NCBI GenBank assembly: GCA_014155875.1 | Contig: JACEFZ010018157.1 | Span: forward strand, 598,001-662,000 | Direction of reading: 5' to 3' | DNA: 64,000 nucleotides | Source: Cepaea nemoralis | Lineage: Eukaryota > Mollusca > Gastropoda > Stylommatophora > Helicidae | Shown here: one piece after another, positions 1 through 11,432 of the stretch | Position numbering within the stretch: position 1 is the stretch's first letter | How the letters are laid out: every line of letters starts with the position of its first letter | Notes under the pieces: model-generated | Database searches by the model: none | The model's input: the letters and a program-made list of their open reading frames with translations, nothing else | Told to the model about the DNA's origin: nothing | Position numbers and translations under genes: made by a program

Positions 1-704
1 CAGATACCTTGAGCCAGGAACCAGTTTACGAAGAAGACACCATGACGGCATCGATGTCTACTGATGCACAGCGAACAGCCGATGCAGAGGCGACGACAGA
101 GATGAAAGGTAGGGAAAGAAGCTGGCTTCTCACCGTTGAAGAGGCTAGGATATGTGTGAGGATACGAAGCACCGGGTGCACGATGTTGTCCTCCCCGAGG
201 GCGGGGTGACTTTGAAGCAGACACAATGGGACAAGTGGAAACAAAATAATCGAAGGTCTCGAAACAGGGTACGAAGTTACGGCAGGAGAAAGACACCCGG
301 AGTCATGATCTGGATAACTCCGCCCAGAGGTAATAAAAGTAAAGGGCCGAAGCATTCTGGGAAGGTAGCCACTTCTGACGATCGGAGAGTTCCTGTCGTG
401 CTTGTTCCGCGACGGAGTTTTTGTCACATCACAGTTATTTATCCTTCCCTCTACTCCCACCCCACGCCATTCCACACTTATCCTCCGTTTTCGGAGCCCC
501 AATCAATACATTGATGTATTATTTATAAACCCACTTTGGGAAAATTGCAGCTCCTTGTTTTCTAGCCGAGAATGATAAAAAATGATTAGTTTAAAAATGC
601 AGAAAATGATAATTTAGGCACCACAACTTCTGTGAAAGGCTTTTCCATCTAGGATTAAATGTATTTAACCCTTTAACTATTTATACTTAGGAAGAATTCG
701 AAGG
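1..704. other. unrecognised 5' edge
   Basis: No gene or repeat family is recognised. Short overlapping open frames exist on both strands (for example 152-514 + and 26-502 -), but they lack a recognisable domain, splice context or codon signature. The right half (about 500-700) is AT-rich and featureless. This could be part of a repeat whose other copies lie outside the window. Confidence 0.4.
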
Positions 705-1060
705 AGCAACGGATATGTGATTACTGAGAAAAGTGTTGCGAATACATTGGACTGCCAGAGTCACTAACAACGATTGTCTGGAGGAGGTTAATTAAAGTAG
801 AATATTATATACAACTATAAGAAAGAGACAATCTAGCCTTCTATGATTATATGATGAGAAGAGGGGCATTGAAGAACATGGTGACAACTGGAAAGATCAG
901 TGAGAAAAGAAACAGAAGCAGACCAAGAGAAATTATGCTGAATGGACTGAGCTGTTGGTATATCATCAACTGAGCTGATCCAGAACTCCAAACGCCAAGA
1001 TCTTTGGAGAGACATGAACGCCTACGCCAGCTGACGTTGCACATGATGATGATGATGATA
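705..1060 (+). pseudogene. LINE 3' end fragment, family B
   Basis: This is the C-terminal tail of a non-LTR retrotransposon ORF2, broken by stops and frameshifts. The readable peptide has the signature MRRGALKNMVTTGKIS followed by an RPRE-type basic motif. It ends in a short (ATG/GAT)n tail at about 1,042-1,060, the usual 3' end of RTE/L2-like LINEs. The same C-terminus recurs at 18.4, 24.2, 46.1, 55.7, 57.8, 58.8 and 59.2 kb. All are 5'-truncated copies of one family; none is functional. Confidence 0.75.
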
Positions 1061-1084
1061 CTTACAACGGTCCAAACTTTTATT

Positions 1085-1405
1085 CACTGGTAAGGGACCT
1101 TGAGGCTTTCCGTCATGAGGTGATGGTGGCGAAGTTACAAAGCAAAATAAAGGACCTTGTTCCCCACCTAGAGATTTATATGGTATATGGTACAGACGCA
1201 TCGCTACTGGATGGGTCATGTGGTCGTTATCACTCTGGCTGTCTTTACTTCCCATAACTTTTCCTGGTTCCTATTTTACTCTGACTCTACCTGAGAGTCC
1301 AAGTCAACTTGTAAAAGTCCCCACCTCAACGGGATTCGAACACATTACTACCAACGAGCCGGGAAGCAAGCATGCTAGCAACAACACTACCTTGCCTTCC
1401 TGCAC
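1085..1405 (-). repeat. tRNA-headed SINE, family S4
   Basis: On the minus strand this begins with a tRNA-like head containing a B-box (GTTCGAATCCC, complement near 1,333) and continues into a ~200-bp body. The body is homologous to the plus-strand copy at 37,062-37,325: both share the AGTAAAG-GACCACAT-CGCCATC-type stretch and a GCATATAC-like 3' part. Two matching head-body copies in one window support a dispersed SINE rather than a tRNA gene. Confidence 0.6.
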
Positions 1406-1474
1406 TATGTTATACAGTGACAAAACTGTGTGCTGAAGAATCTACTGGATACTCGTCCTCAGTAACTAGTTTAT

Positions 1475-2130
1475 AACTCTCTATTTGTTTTCAGTTAGGC
1501 ACCTGTTATTTAACTGATTCAGTGTCAAAACATAAAGTAGGTTTGGGTTAAACAAGGTACACAATCAAATGAACAAGTGCGAGTTAATGTAAATGTCCGT
1601 TCACTGGGCGTTGAAATTGCGGAAGATACAACGAAACAAAACAAATAACACAATGACTCTAGCACAATGGTTCTCAACCTTTTTTGGCCCATGCCCCCCT
1701 TTACCATATTTTCAGAACGTCATCCCCCCCCCCTTTCGTATTTCCTACCTACCCTTTTTTTTAAAACACAGTATACGTAATAATGGAAGCTAAATTTAAT
1801 AGCACATACTAAAACAAGTTTAGACGTCCACATAAAAGGTGATTTTTGGGTCTACTTACTTTATAAAATGAATTTTAGAAGGGTGACACGTACAGAACCG
1901 TAAGGTTTAAAGGGATAAACAATATCAAGTAATCGTTCTTGACGGGATAAACAATATCAAGTAACGCGATCTTGAAATAATCTTAATCTCCCCCCCCCCC
2001 CCTCCCCCGAAACCCTAAAATTCCCCTTTGAGAAACACTGCTCTAGCATGATGATACATCGTTCTTCTGTCCACATAGGAGGTCAGATTTAACGATATGT
2101 TATCCTTCGACACTGGATCAGTTAAAAAGA
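1475..2130. repeat. dispersed repeat R1, copy 1 (split by MITE)
   Basis: 1,475-1,656 and 2,049-2,130 together match 18,868-19,105 at high identity (shared ACTGATTCAGTG, AAATGTCCGTTCACTG and ACGAAACAAAACAAAT). The copy at 19 kb lacks the 376-bp insertion and so acts as the empty site. The nature of R1 itself is unknown; no coding potential is seen. Confidence 0.7.
1665..2040. mobile_element. non-autonomous hAT element (MITE), 376 bp
   Basis: Flanked by a perfect 8-bp target duplication CTCTAGCA (1,657-1,664 and 2,041-2,048), the size made by hAT transposases. The ends are imperfect inverted repeats: CAATGGTTCTCAACC at the left and, reversed, CAGTGTTTCTCAAAG at the right. These match the CAGTGGTTCTCAACC type of hAT-Charlie termini. 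There is no transposase inside; the interior carries C-runs (about 1,726-1,733 and 1,990-2,008). The homologous repeat at 19 kb shows the uninserted target. Confidence 0.85.
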
Positions 2131-2379
2131 CAGATTCTAGCCGCCGGCTACCAGTCTGACTCAAAGCTCTTCAGCGGGTACTTTATTTCCCACTACCAGA
2201 AGTCTGTTATACTAAGATAACTGGGCCCTGGCTAATTTCCTTGGAAACATCTGCAGCATACAAAGCCTGTTAGGTTGTAACTGTCTTTTGTCTGATCCTC
2301 TCAAGTTGCCATTTTGATTGATGAATGACAATGCGATCTTCTTTTGATCCATTCTAGTTTTAAGTTTTTTTTTTCATCA

Positions 2380-2850
2380 TTATCTTCTTATTTCATACTC
2401 TTTGAAATAACATTACTAGAAATATTTTTTGTCTCTATCTCCTTATTTAAGACTCACCTAAATGAGGTTACTAGAAATTTTATGTCCTCATTTTCTCTTT
2501 ACATTAGGCTTGTAAATCAACAATGCTAGACATTTACTAGAAATTTTGTTCCGTCATTTTCTCGTTATTTTAGAGTTAGACTCTTGGAAATAAACGATAT
2601 TAGACACTTTTTTTCGTCAGTATCACCTAATTGTGTACTCACGTAAATCATTACTCGAAAATTGTCTTCGCCATTGTCTCCTTATTTTAGACTCAGTAAA
2701 TCGATGTTACTAGACAATTTTCTTCACCTTCATCATTATCTGCTTAGCTAGGGTCACGTAAATGAAGGTTACCAGAACATTTTTATTCGTCATTACCTAC
2801 TTATTTTAGACTCAAGTAAAACGTCGTTACTAGACTAGTTTCGAAAGCGT
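2380..2850. repeat. degenerate ~59-bp minisatellite, about 8 copies
   Basis: The marker TTACTAGA (with variants) recurs at 2,413, 2,468, 2,534, about 2,598, 2,651, 2,707, 2,769 and 2,827, a spacing of 53-66 bp. Between markers each unit has a T-rich TCGTCATTATCTCCTTATTTTAG-like segment and ACTCACGTAAAT. The copies are old and diverged. No function is evident. Confidence 0.7.
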
Positions 2851-3207
2851 TGATCTTTTAAATTAAAGTGCCCACTTTTACCAATGGTTTGTCAGGAATT
2901 TTAAAGATTCTACTAATAGCTAAATTTACCACGAGAAATTGCCTCACAATTCTTACAGCGCTTTCTTGAAGGAATAAGTGTACTTCGACATACGACCAAC
3001 TAGATATCCCAAAGCTTCAAAATACACTTCTTTCTGTGAAGCGCTGTCCTAGTTTTAGGGCGGTGTTAGAATTTATACTGTTTTTATCGTCTTCAATAAG
3101 CACCGATCAATACCTGAAATGCTAATTCATGACCTCATGGTTTCTGCAAGGATGGATATTTTTGTGATTACGCTGAAATTAAACAAAAACACTATTTTAT
3201 GCAAAAT
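2851..3207. other. unassigned AT-rich spacer
   Basis: No coding or repeat signature except a ~45-bp segment near 2,970-3,015 that resembles 27,992-28,035 (shared AAGTGTAnTTCGA and GACCAACTAGA). It is probably a fragment of a dispersed repeat. Confidence 0.3.
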
Positions 3208-3529
3208 TATTCTATGGCATTAGAAGATACCAGGGTGGGCAAAATAAAAAAAAAGTGAGAAGATCTTGTAGCATGCGAGTTATTTTACAATATAATTCAA
3301 TTAATTATATTGTTTCACGTAATTTTGTTTGCCAAATATTTAGCTAATCAGAAATCATGCTCCTTGCTTCTCAACGAGTTTTTCTAAGCGTCGACCCCAC
3401 TCATTTATGCTGCTGTCAATAAAGGGCTGCCCCAGATTTCTCCATTCTTCAATTATTGCCAACTTGAGCTGCTCAACTATGGTAAATCTTCGGCAAAGGC
3501 AGACTTTTTCTTGCAAAGCACCCTATATG

Positions 3530-3765
3530 GCATAATTTTTTTTGTGTGTTGCGTATCCCAGTCAACACCAGCAATTTTCAGCTGCTGTTGATGTCCTAGG
3601 CAAGTGTTACGTTCAGTAGTTTGCCATTGCTCTCTGAACGACCGGCTGCCATACCAGCACGTTATAACACAGCGCGACACGGTCTGCTGCACAAATCGGT
3701 CGTAGCTGAGCTTCGAACGCCTGGTACCCGGCTCACGAACTGTGTTCGCAAGTTTTTAGCCACGG
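3530..3765 (-). repeat. SINE family A, copy inside mariner transposase
   Basis: The minus strand has a tRNA-like head (B-box GTTCGAAGCTC near 3,700-3,715), the family core (complement of CAGTAGTTTGCCATTGC at 3,616-3,632) and an A-rich tail at about 3,530. Ten or so copies of this family occur in the window (3.5, 7.8, 9.8, 20.6, 33.1, 33.2, 33.5, 37.5, 47.3 and 55.3 kb). Here it interrupts the mariner transposase reading frame. Confidence 0.75.
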
Positions 3766-4779
3766 AGCCGGTTCATAATCTACTGGGTTTAAATCAGGAC
3801 TATTCAGTGGCCACATGTCTGGCTCGATGAAGTTAACAATCTCCTGACGAAGAAAGTTGATCGTATTTCTGGCTATGTGAGATGGAGCTTCGTCTTGCTG
3901 TAATGTCGAGTTATGGCGACCACATATTGCTTGAATAACAGGCAGCTAAACCTTGTCTCAGAACATGTTCACAATAGTATTCACTGTTTACTTTGGCGCC
4001 TGGTTCAAAGAATACAATACTAGTTTTCCCCATTCGAGACACACCAACTGATACCATGATACCGCGGCTGAAATGGTCACGCTCTCGTAAAAGTCGACTT
4101 TCCAGAACTTGTATTTTCTTTGTTTCAACGGAATAAACACGGTCATTTTAGAGAATTAACTGGAGTGGCAACGGTGAATGTCTTTTCGTCTGTAAACCAG
4201 ATGCTACGTACACTTCTCTCAACAGGGAACCGCTCAAGTAGCTGCCGACTGCGTTGCAAGCATTTCAGTTTGACATTTTCATTGAGCTTCTGCCCGATCA
4301 CACGCTTGTACGTTTTGAACTATAAATCTTGCTTAACAATACGTCGAACCGACAACCCTAGTGTACCAGTTTCTCTGTTTATTTCCCGCGGACTTTTGTG
4401 ACTGTGAGGATCATCATCTTGACTGCAGATCAGCCCACTCACCCGCTCAATATTCTGTTATGTTCTGGCAGATTTGGTCTACCACTTCCGGGTTTACGTT
4501 CTGTTGTACCGTCGTTGTCAATTTTATTGACAACCCGACGGACACTAGCTATTCTTCAGACTTTGTTTGGAAACTCATTGATCATTCTCCCAGCACCCCA
4601 CTGTTTTTCAATTCGCAAATGTTTAATATGGTCTTCCACGGTAATTTTTGTCATTCTTGGTAAAACATTTAAACAATTGGCTTACTAAAAACCAAAGATG
4701 ACGCCCGGAAATTGTCGAAATAAATAGAACGTATAGGTAAATAGGTAAGTAAGTAAATTAGTTAGCAATTCAAGCTATT

Positions 4780-4791
4780 ATGGATACAGAT
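4780..4791. repeat. 12-bp target-site duplication of LINE, left copy
   Basis: ATGGATACAGAT is repeated exactly at 7,456-7,467, immediately after the GAT-repeat tail of the LINE. The apparent ATG start of the long open frame therefore lies in duplicated target DNA and not in the LINE. Confidence 0.85.
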
Positions 4792-7455
4792 AGAACAACA
4801 ACTTTTATACAAACATACGCCCCATGTAATGACACTTACAGCGACGAAGACAAAGACGAATATTTTGATAAACTTGCAGACGCGTTAAATAATGTCAAGG
4901 AGACAGATGAACTAGTTGTGATGGGTGATTTTAACGGACGAATAGGCACACGAAGAACACCGTGGGAGGATTGCATGGGGCCATTCAGCGACACAGAGAC
5001 TGATTGTAACAGCAATGGTCAACGTCTACTCAACATATGTTCGGAACATGGACTAATAATAACAAATAGTTTTTTTCAACATCGTCGTAGCCACACCAAA
5101 ACCTGGTATAAATGGAATGACATAAACCAAGCATCCCAAATTGACTTTATTCTAATTAGGAAATCAGACAGAAGGCTACTATTAGATTCAAGAGCACTCC
5201 CAAATACAGATGTTGATACTGATCACAAGCCAGTCATAATAAAGAAGATTTCACCACACAGGAAAATAAGAAACAAAAAGGTAACAACACATGTCATCAA
5301 TTATAGGAGGCTGCAGGAAAATACGGTTAAAGACGACTTCAATCAAGAAATCCAAAACCTACATAAGAACATCCCTGATGACCACTCAAGCGTAGATAAG
5401 GAATGGACATGTTTCAAGGCTGCCATGCTCGACACACTGAAAAATAAATGTGGAACAAAGAAAGTAGGGCAGGACAAAAGATTCAGAACAGCCTGGTGGA
5501 ACAACGAAGTTAAAGATAGCATATTCAAAAAGAAGGTAGCATTCAAAAAGTGGATCACAACTAAATCTGAACAGGACTATATTACTTATAGAATAGCACG
5601 ACGTAATGCCAAACGAACAATTAGAGCATCTAAAGATGAATCCTGGAGAATATACGGTGAACAGATGGCGACCCTTAGCAAAGACTGCCCAAGAGAATTT
5701 TATAAACGTGTCACCACAATGAGAAACAGAGATGCATGCTTACAACCCAACCACCATCATAAACAGCAAAAGAGGTATACCAATATTTAATCCACAACAA
5801 AGACTAGCAAGGTGGGCAGAATACTTTCAAGAACTACTTAACCCCACACATAACATAGAAAACCTCAGTTTTGTGCCTAAATGCCAGGGACAGCAAGAAC
5901 CAAATTTCATACCTGCAGAAGTCAAAGCAGTTATACAGAAAAGTCCTAAAAACAAATCACCAGGTCCAGATGGAATAACCACAGAAGCTATTCAGGCCTG
6001 TGGGGAAACAGGAGTTAAATGGCTAACAAGACTTTTTAATATAGCATGGGAAGAAAGAAAAGTCCCAGATGATTGGCAACAGGCAATAATAGTACCAATA
6101 TGGAAAAAGAAAGGCAATATGAGAGAGTGCGAAACATACAGAGGTATATCACTCCTGAGCCATATAGGGAAAATGTATGCAAAACTATTGGAACAAAGAG
6201 CTAGACCAATAGTTGAACAACAGTTAAGCAAAGTACAATTCGGTTTTCGGAAAGGTAAAAGTTGCACTGATGCATTATTTACACTTAGACAAATTTGTGA
6301 AAAAACTATTGAATATAGTGACCAGCAGAATATTGTGTTTGTAGATCAGGAAAAGGCTTTTGATAGAGTAGACAGATACAAGTTATGGACTATCCTTGAA
6401 GACTATGGGATAGAAGGGCAACTGCTAGAAAACATCATAGCCATGTACCACTCGAGCCAAAGTGCAGTAAGAACACAAGAAGGTATATCAGATATGTTCA
6501 CAGTCAATACAGGAGTGAGGCAGGGATGTGTGCTCTCTCCCCTGCTATTCAATATCTACATGGACAGAATTTCCAAAGAAGCAAGTCTCGACAGAACAGA
6601 TTCAGAAAATTTAGAACTCTTTACTCCAGATGAAACAACTGACCCACAGGAATAAATGAACTTCTATTTGCAGACGATCAGTGCCTGTTTTACAGCGACG
6701 AGGGCAGACTACAAAATCATATTACTAATCTGAGTTCAACCTGCAGCAGATACAATATGAGTATAAACACAGCCAAAACCGAAGTAATGCAAGTTAGCAG
6801 ATCGCCAGGCCCACTAAGTATACAGATAAATAGCACAACTCTGAAACAAGTTAAAGAATTCAAATATCCTTGGAAGTATGATCACAGAAGATGGCAGATT
6901 GGACAGAGAAATTGAAATCAGATGTCAAAAAGCTAGTGCACTTACATATCAACTATCACCCTTACTGAAACATCCAAACATACCCATGTCCGCAAAACGA
7001 CAGATAATAAACAGCATATTCACACCAACCCTATGCTACCAATCTCAAACCTGGACTTTATCCAAATTACACCTTCGCAAAATCAACACCTGCGAAATGA
7101 GATGCCTGAGGAGAGCTGCCAACTTAACAATCCGAGACCGAGTAAGAAATGTTACTATCAGACAGACTGTGGGATCAACACCTTGTGCCACATTTATTGA
7201 AAGACAGAAGATCAAGTGGTTTGGCCATGTTGTTAGAATGCAACATCAGCAACTACCATCACTGGCCTTACATCAAAGATCATCTGCGACGAGACCACGA
7301 GGACGTCCAAGAAGAAAATGGATTGACGACATCAGAGACATTGTACAACCACACGGAATGACACTATCCAGTGCCGCCCACCGGGCGCTGGAACGCAAAT
7401 TATTCCTCCCCACGACGCTTGACGGCAGAAGTGGATGATGATGATGATGATGATG
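4792..7455 (+). pseudogene. 5'-truncated RTE-like LINE ORF2 (endonuclease-RT)
   Basis: A non-LTR retrotransposon copy. Domains in order: C-terminal two-thirds of an APE-type endonuclease (GDFNGRIG near 4,926; DTDHKPVI near 5,218), a linker, reverse transcriptase (QFGFRKGKSCTDA near 6,238; VDQEKAFDRVDR; TGVRQGCVLSPLLF near 6,510; FADDQ active site near 6,668) and the basic C-terminus RPRGRPRRKWIDDI near 7,294. It ends in (GAT)n. Frame changes near 5,735-5,790 and 6,870 and a stop at 6,653 kill it. The N-terminal endonuclease residues are missing, so the copy is 5'-truncated. A 12-bp duplication flanks it. A 3' fragment of the same family lies at 21,964-22,175. Confidence 0.9.
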
Positions 7456-7540
7456 ATGGATACAGATGAACAAATTATGATGTAATTATATTACTTTTTA
7501 CGCGATGTTCTCACTTTTTTTTGGGCCCACCCTGTAGAAT

Positions 7541-8160
7541 TATTCTATCGCGCTGAAGGATGTGAGAGTTTTCAAACTGCTGGTGTATAGTTATTTAGAG
7601 CTATTCTATCGCGCTGAAGGATGTGAGAGTTTTCAAACTGCTAATGTAGAGTTATTTAAAGATGTTTTATCGCGTTGAATGTTGTGAGAGTTTTGAAATT
7701 GCTAGTGTAGAGTTATTTAGAGTTATTCTATCGCGTAGAAGGAATGGAAATGTTCAAACTGTTGATGTAGATATATTTAGAGTTATTCTATCGAGTTGAA
7801 GTATGTGAGAGGTTTCCTAGCTGTTAAATAAAGTTTGTTGTTTATTCTGTACGGGACGTAACAGTCAAACCCAACATGTTTTGGCTGTTTGCGATTTCTT
7901 GACAAGTTTACGTTCAGTAGTTTGTCATTGCTTCCAGTAGGATCAGCACTCACACCTTTGTATGGAAACCAACGCGAGGCGGCCTGCTTCCAAATCTCCC
8001 GCAGCTGTGCTTCGAACGTGGTGTGCGGGATTATGAATTGCATTCGTAACGCACACGACACAGAGCCGACCCTATTGCTGTAGTAGAGTTATTCTATCGC
8101 GTTGAAGGATTTAAAAGTTTTCAAACTGCTGATGTTGATTTATTCTTTCTCTTTGAGTTT
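7541..8160. repeat. 61-bp minisatellite, about 6 copies, split by a SINE
   Basis: Units begin TATTCTATCGCG at 7,541, 7,602, 7,663 (variant), 7,724 and 7,784, a 61-bp period. A further unit at about 8,089 follows the SINE at 7,830-8,080. A related partial unit (TATTCTATGGC) sits at 3,208, just left of the mariner, so the transposon appears to have landed at or in this array. Confidence 0.85.
7830..8080 (-). repeat. SINE family A, copy 2
   Basis: Minus-strand copy with tRNA-like head (GTTCGAAGCAC near 8,005-8,020) and the diagnostic core (complement of TTCAGTAGTTTGTCATTGC near 7,912). It is inserted into a unit of the 61-bp minisatellite, which resumes on its right. Confidence 0.7.
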
Positions 8161-8707
8161 GCTAATGCTCTGATATGTTATGGAACAGTTATTTCTTAGC
8201 CGATCCCATCCCCCGGAATAAAGCATTATGTATGTTATTGATGATTATAATAAGAATCTGTAACTCTCGCGTTGTCATGTTCTCGTTCTCCGAGAGCCTA
8301 TAGATCTGAACGAATTCCATCAGGGAAGGAAGCCAGGAGTGGACAGATTTCTTTTGTCCTTTATCCACCATTGGGGCATAGGCCTCCCAACTTACGCCAA
8401 GCTGTAATACTTTGATATCTCCTGCAGCTCTCTATTTCCTCCCATATTCATCTCTGTCCGTAATTCTTCTCTCCGAGTGCTTTAGGGCTCCCACTATTTA
8501 ATTCGCCTTGTGAGTTCCAGACCTCACCTGATCCAAACGCAGGACATATGCGGCAGTTCCTGGGTGTGTTACAAGTCCATCAGTACACATCCCTTATAGA
8601 ATCCATCATAAATATAACCATTTCATATTTTAGTTACACTTATCTTTTTGTTTCGCTATTATTTGCCGTCTCTCTGCCGTAGGAGTTAAGGGCGTTGTTC
8701 GTAATCA
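8161..8707. other. unassigned sequence
   Basis: Mixed-composition DNA with no ORF above 60 residues that shows a domain and no repeat match to other parts of the window. Confidence 0.3.
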
Positions 8708-9970
<1,263 letters not shown>

Positions 9971-10053
9971 TTTTTAGCTCGCGAAGGACAATATCCTGAC
10001 TACAAGAATTATTTCAGCAAGCAACATGATTAAGAATCACTAACTACAAGTGT

Positions 10054-10054
10054 T

Positions 10055-10118
<64 letters not shown>

Positions 10119-10375
10119 GTTGGCTCGCTTTGAACTCGAGCACAGTCCACGCTGGACTGATTTTTGCCTGTGGGCTAGTTTACCAATGTCCCTCTCCATC
10201 AGACAAACCCACACCTACTTATGAGGTAATTTACGTCCCATAGCCAAGGACGAGATGTAAACATTTTAGTACAGCTGACTCGTGTAGGGGTTCAAACGGC
10301 TACCTCGACCACAGCACACCGGAAGTTTAAGGGCAAGCGCTCTTTTCCGTTCGGCCATGCTGATTTCCACTACCT
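10054..10375 (-). repeat. tRNA-headed SINE, family S2, with (AAC)n tail
   Basis: Reading the minus strand: a tRNA-Ser/Leu-like head (ATGGCCGAACGG...; B-box-like GTTTGAACCCC) at 10,375-10,285, a body, and a long (AAC)n tail seen as (TTG)n at 10,054-10,117. The same head and body are at 49,840-50,115 on the plus strand. Confidence 0.7.
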
Positions 10376-10407
10376 CTGTATGTGACATCTTTTAACTGAT
10401 TAAGTTA

Positions 10408-10605
10408 GCATGGTCAAGCCGTCTGACTCGGGTTGCAAAGGTTGTGGGTTCGATTCCGGGCCGCGTCCTTCGGTTCACGAGTGAAATTTTTCGGAGACTA
10501 CTGTGGGTCGTCGCTAGAGCTACGGAGTTCATGCGGAATCAGACCGAGCCATATGGGATAAAACCCGGTGCAATGAAGTCGACCCTGTCGTCTTTTAAGC
10601 GACAT
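10408..10605 (+). repeat. tRNA-headed SINE, family S1, copy 1
   Basis: The tRNA-like head has B-box GGTTCGATTCCGG (about 10,447) and the body contains GAGCCATATGGGATAAAA and CCGGTGCAATG. A second copy at 23,500-23,730 aligns throughout. It lacks a tRNA 3' acceptor fold, so it is a SINE and not a tRNA gene. Confidence 0.75.
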
Positions 10606-10614
10606 TTTTTTTAA

Positions 10615-10930
10615 GGATGTTGTGATATGACCCCCAATGGCTGTAGTGACATGACCCACAACGGCTGTAGTGACATGACCCCCAACGGCTGTAGTGATAT
10701 GATCCCCAACGACTATAGTGACATGACCGTCCAACGGCTGTAGTAATATGACCCCCAACGGCTGTAATGACATGACCCCGAACGGCTGTAGTGACATGAC
10801 ATGACATGACTCCAACGGCTGTAGTGATATGACCCCCAACGGCTGTAGTGACATGGCCCCCAACGGCTGTAGTGACATGGCCCCCCAACGGCTGTAGTAA
10901 TATGACCCCCAACAGCTGTAGTGATATGTT
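10615..10930. repeat. 24-bp minisatellite, about 13 copies
   Basis: The unit CGGCTGTAGTGACATGACCC plus CCAA repeats with few substitutions. Because 24 is a multiple of three, three minus-strand frames stay open for 90-138 codons; that is a repeat artefact and not a gene. Confidence 0.9.
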
Positions 10931-11092
10931 TATGTGTTGGTGCAAGCATGGAATCTGATAAAGCGTATAACTCAAAATAAAGCACGGTGTTCTGAAATGT
11001 GGGATACTCAAGAATTAATTCCCGACACCAATAAATGACAAAGAGCCTACACCTTGAAACAAATAATTGACATGTCCTTGTTTCTATTTCAG

Positions 11093-11432
11093 ATTTCTCA
11101 AAATGAACAGATTAAGCAACGATATCAGGAAAGACGTGGATATATTACATCACTATCTCCTTTGTAACTCGAGACTACTGGTGATTGTATGTGGAACTGT
11201 GTCCTTGACCATCTTTTTATCTGTTTCCGTATGGATGTCCGTGGGTTCCGGTGTCAGCGGAAACAAACACTTGTACCGAATAGTTCTGCCTATGTCAGCG
11301 TCCGCGAAGATACTCAACGACAGCTTGGCAACAGATAAGCTAACCAACTTAAAGCAACATGAAAGTTTCGCTAAAAGAATCCGGAAATCATCTAAGAACA
11401 GACATCTTGATCGACAATTTTCTACGGGCTGA
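11093..11432 (+). CDS. putative first coding exon, type II membrane protein
   Basis: A polypyrimidine tract and AG (TTTCTATTTCAG, ending 11,092) precede an exon whose ATG at 11,103 opens 109 codons to a TGA at 11,430. The peptide has a short charged cytoplasmic N-terminus (residues 1-24) and one hydrophobic segment at about 25-45 (LLVIVCGTVSLTIFLSVSVW). A polar stalk follows, ending RHLDRQFSTG. This layout is typical of Golgi type II enzymes, but no catalytic domain is present, so no function is claimed. The last ~30 residues are homologous, in the same frame, to the repeated 114-bp unit that follows. It may be a genuine exon whose 3' end was amplified, or a chance ORF beside a satellite. No donor site was confidently found. 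Confidence 0.4.

Larger units (their letters stand above)
3231..7534 (-). mobile_element. Tc1/mariner-type transposon with nested insertions
   Basis: The outer ends are inverted repeats of about 27-30 bp (CAGGGTGGGC...GTGAGAA at 3,231-3,260; its complement at 7,508-7,534), next to TA at 3,228-3,229 and 7,535-7,536. The minus strand carries a decayed transposase: near 3,760-3,830 it reads WPLNSPDLNPVDYE, the third catalytic-acid region of IS630/Tc1/mariner enzymes. Near 3,860-3,900 is an QDEAPSHIA-type segment holding the second catalytic Asp. A C-terminal tail lies at 3,360-3,480. Stops, frameshifts, a SINE (3,530-3,765) and a 2.66-kb LINE (4,792-7,455) disrupt it. Removing the insertions leaves a roughly 1.4-kb element, normal for mariner. 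Confidence 0.85.

Noticed and set aside
26..502. 158-codon minus-strand ORF at the left edge
   Set aside because: Fully overlapped by a comparable plus-strand ORF; neither has a recognisable domain, so neither is called.
10440..10470. tRNA gene suggested by B-box GGTTCGATTCCGG
   Set aside because: No acceptor or anticodon stem of correct form; the sequence continues into a body repeated at 23.5 kb, so it is a SINE.
10498..11011. 90-138-codon minus-strand ORFs
   Set aside because: Frames are kept open by a 24-bp tandem repeat; three frames are open together.
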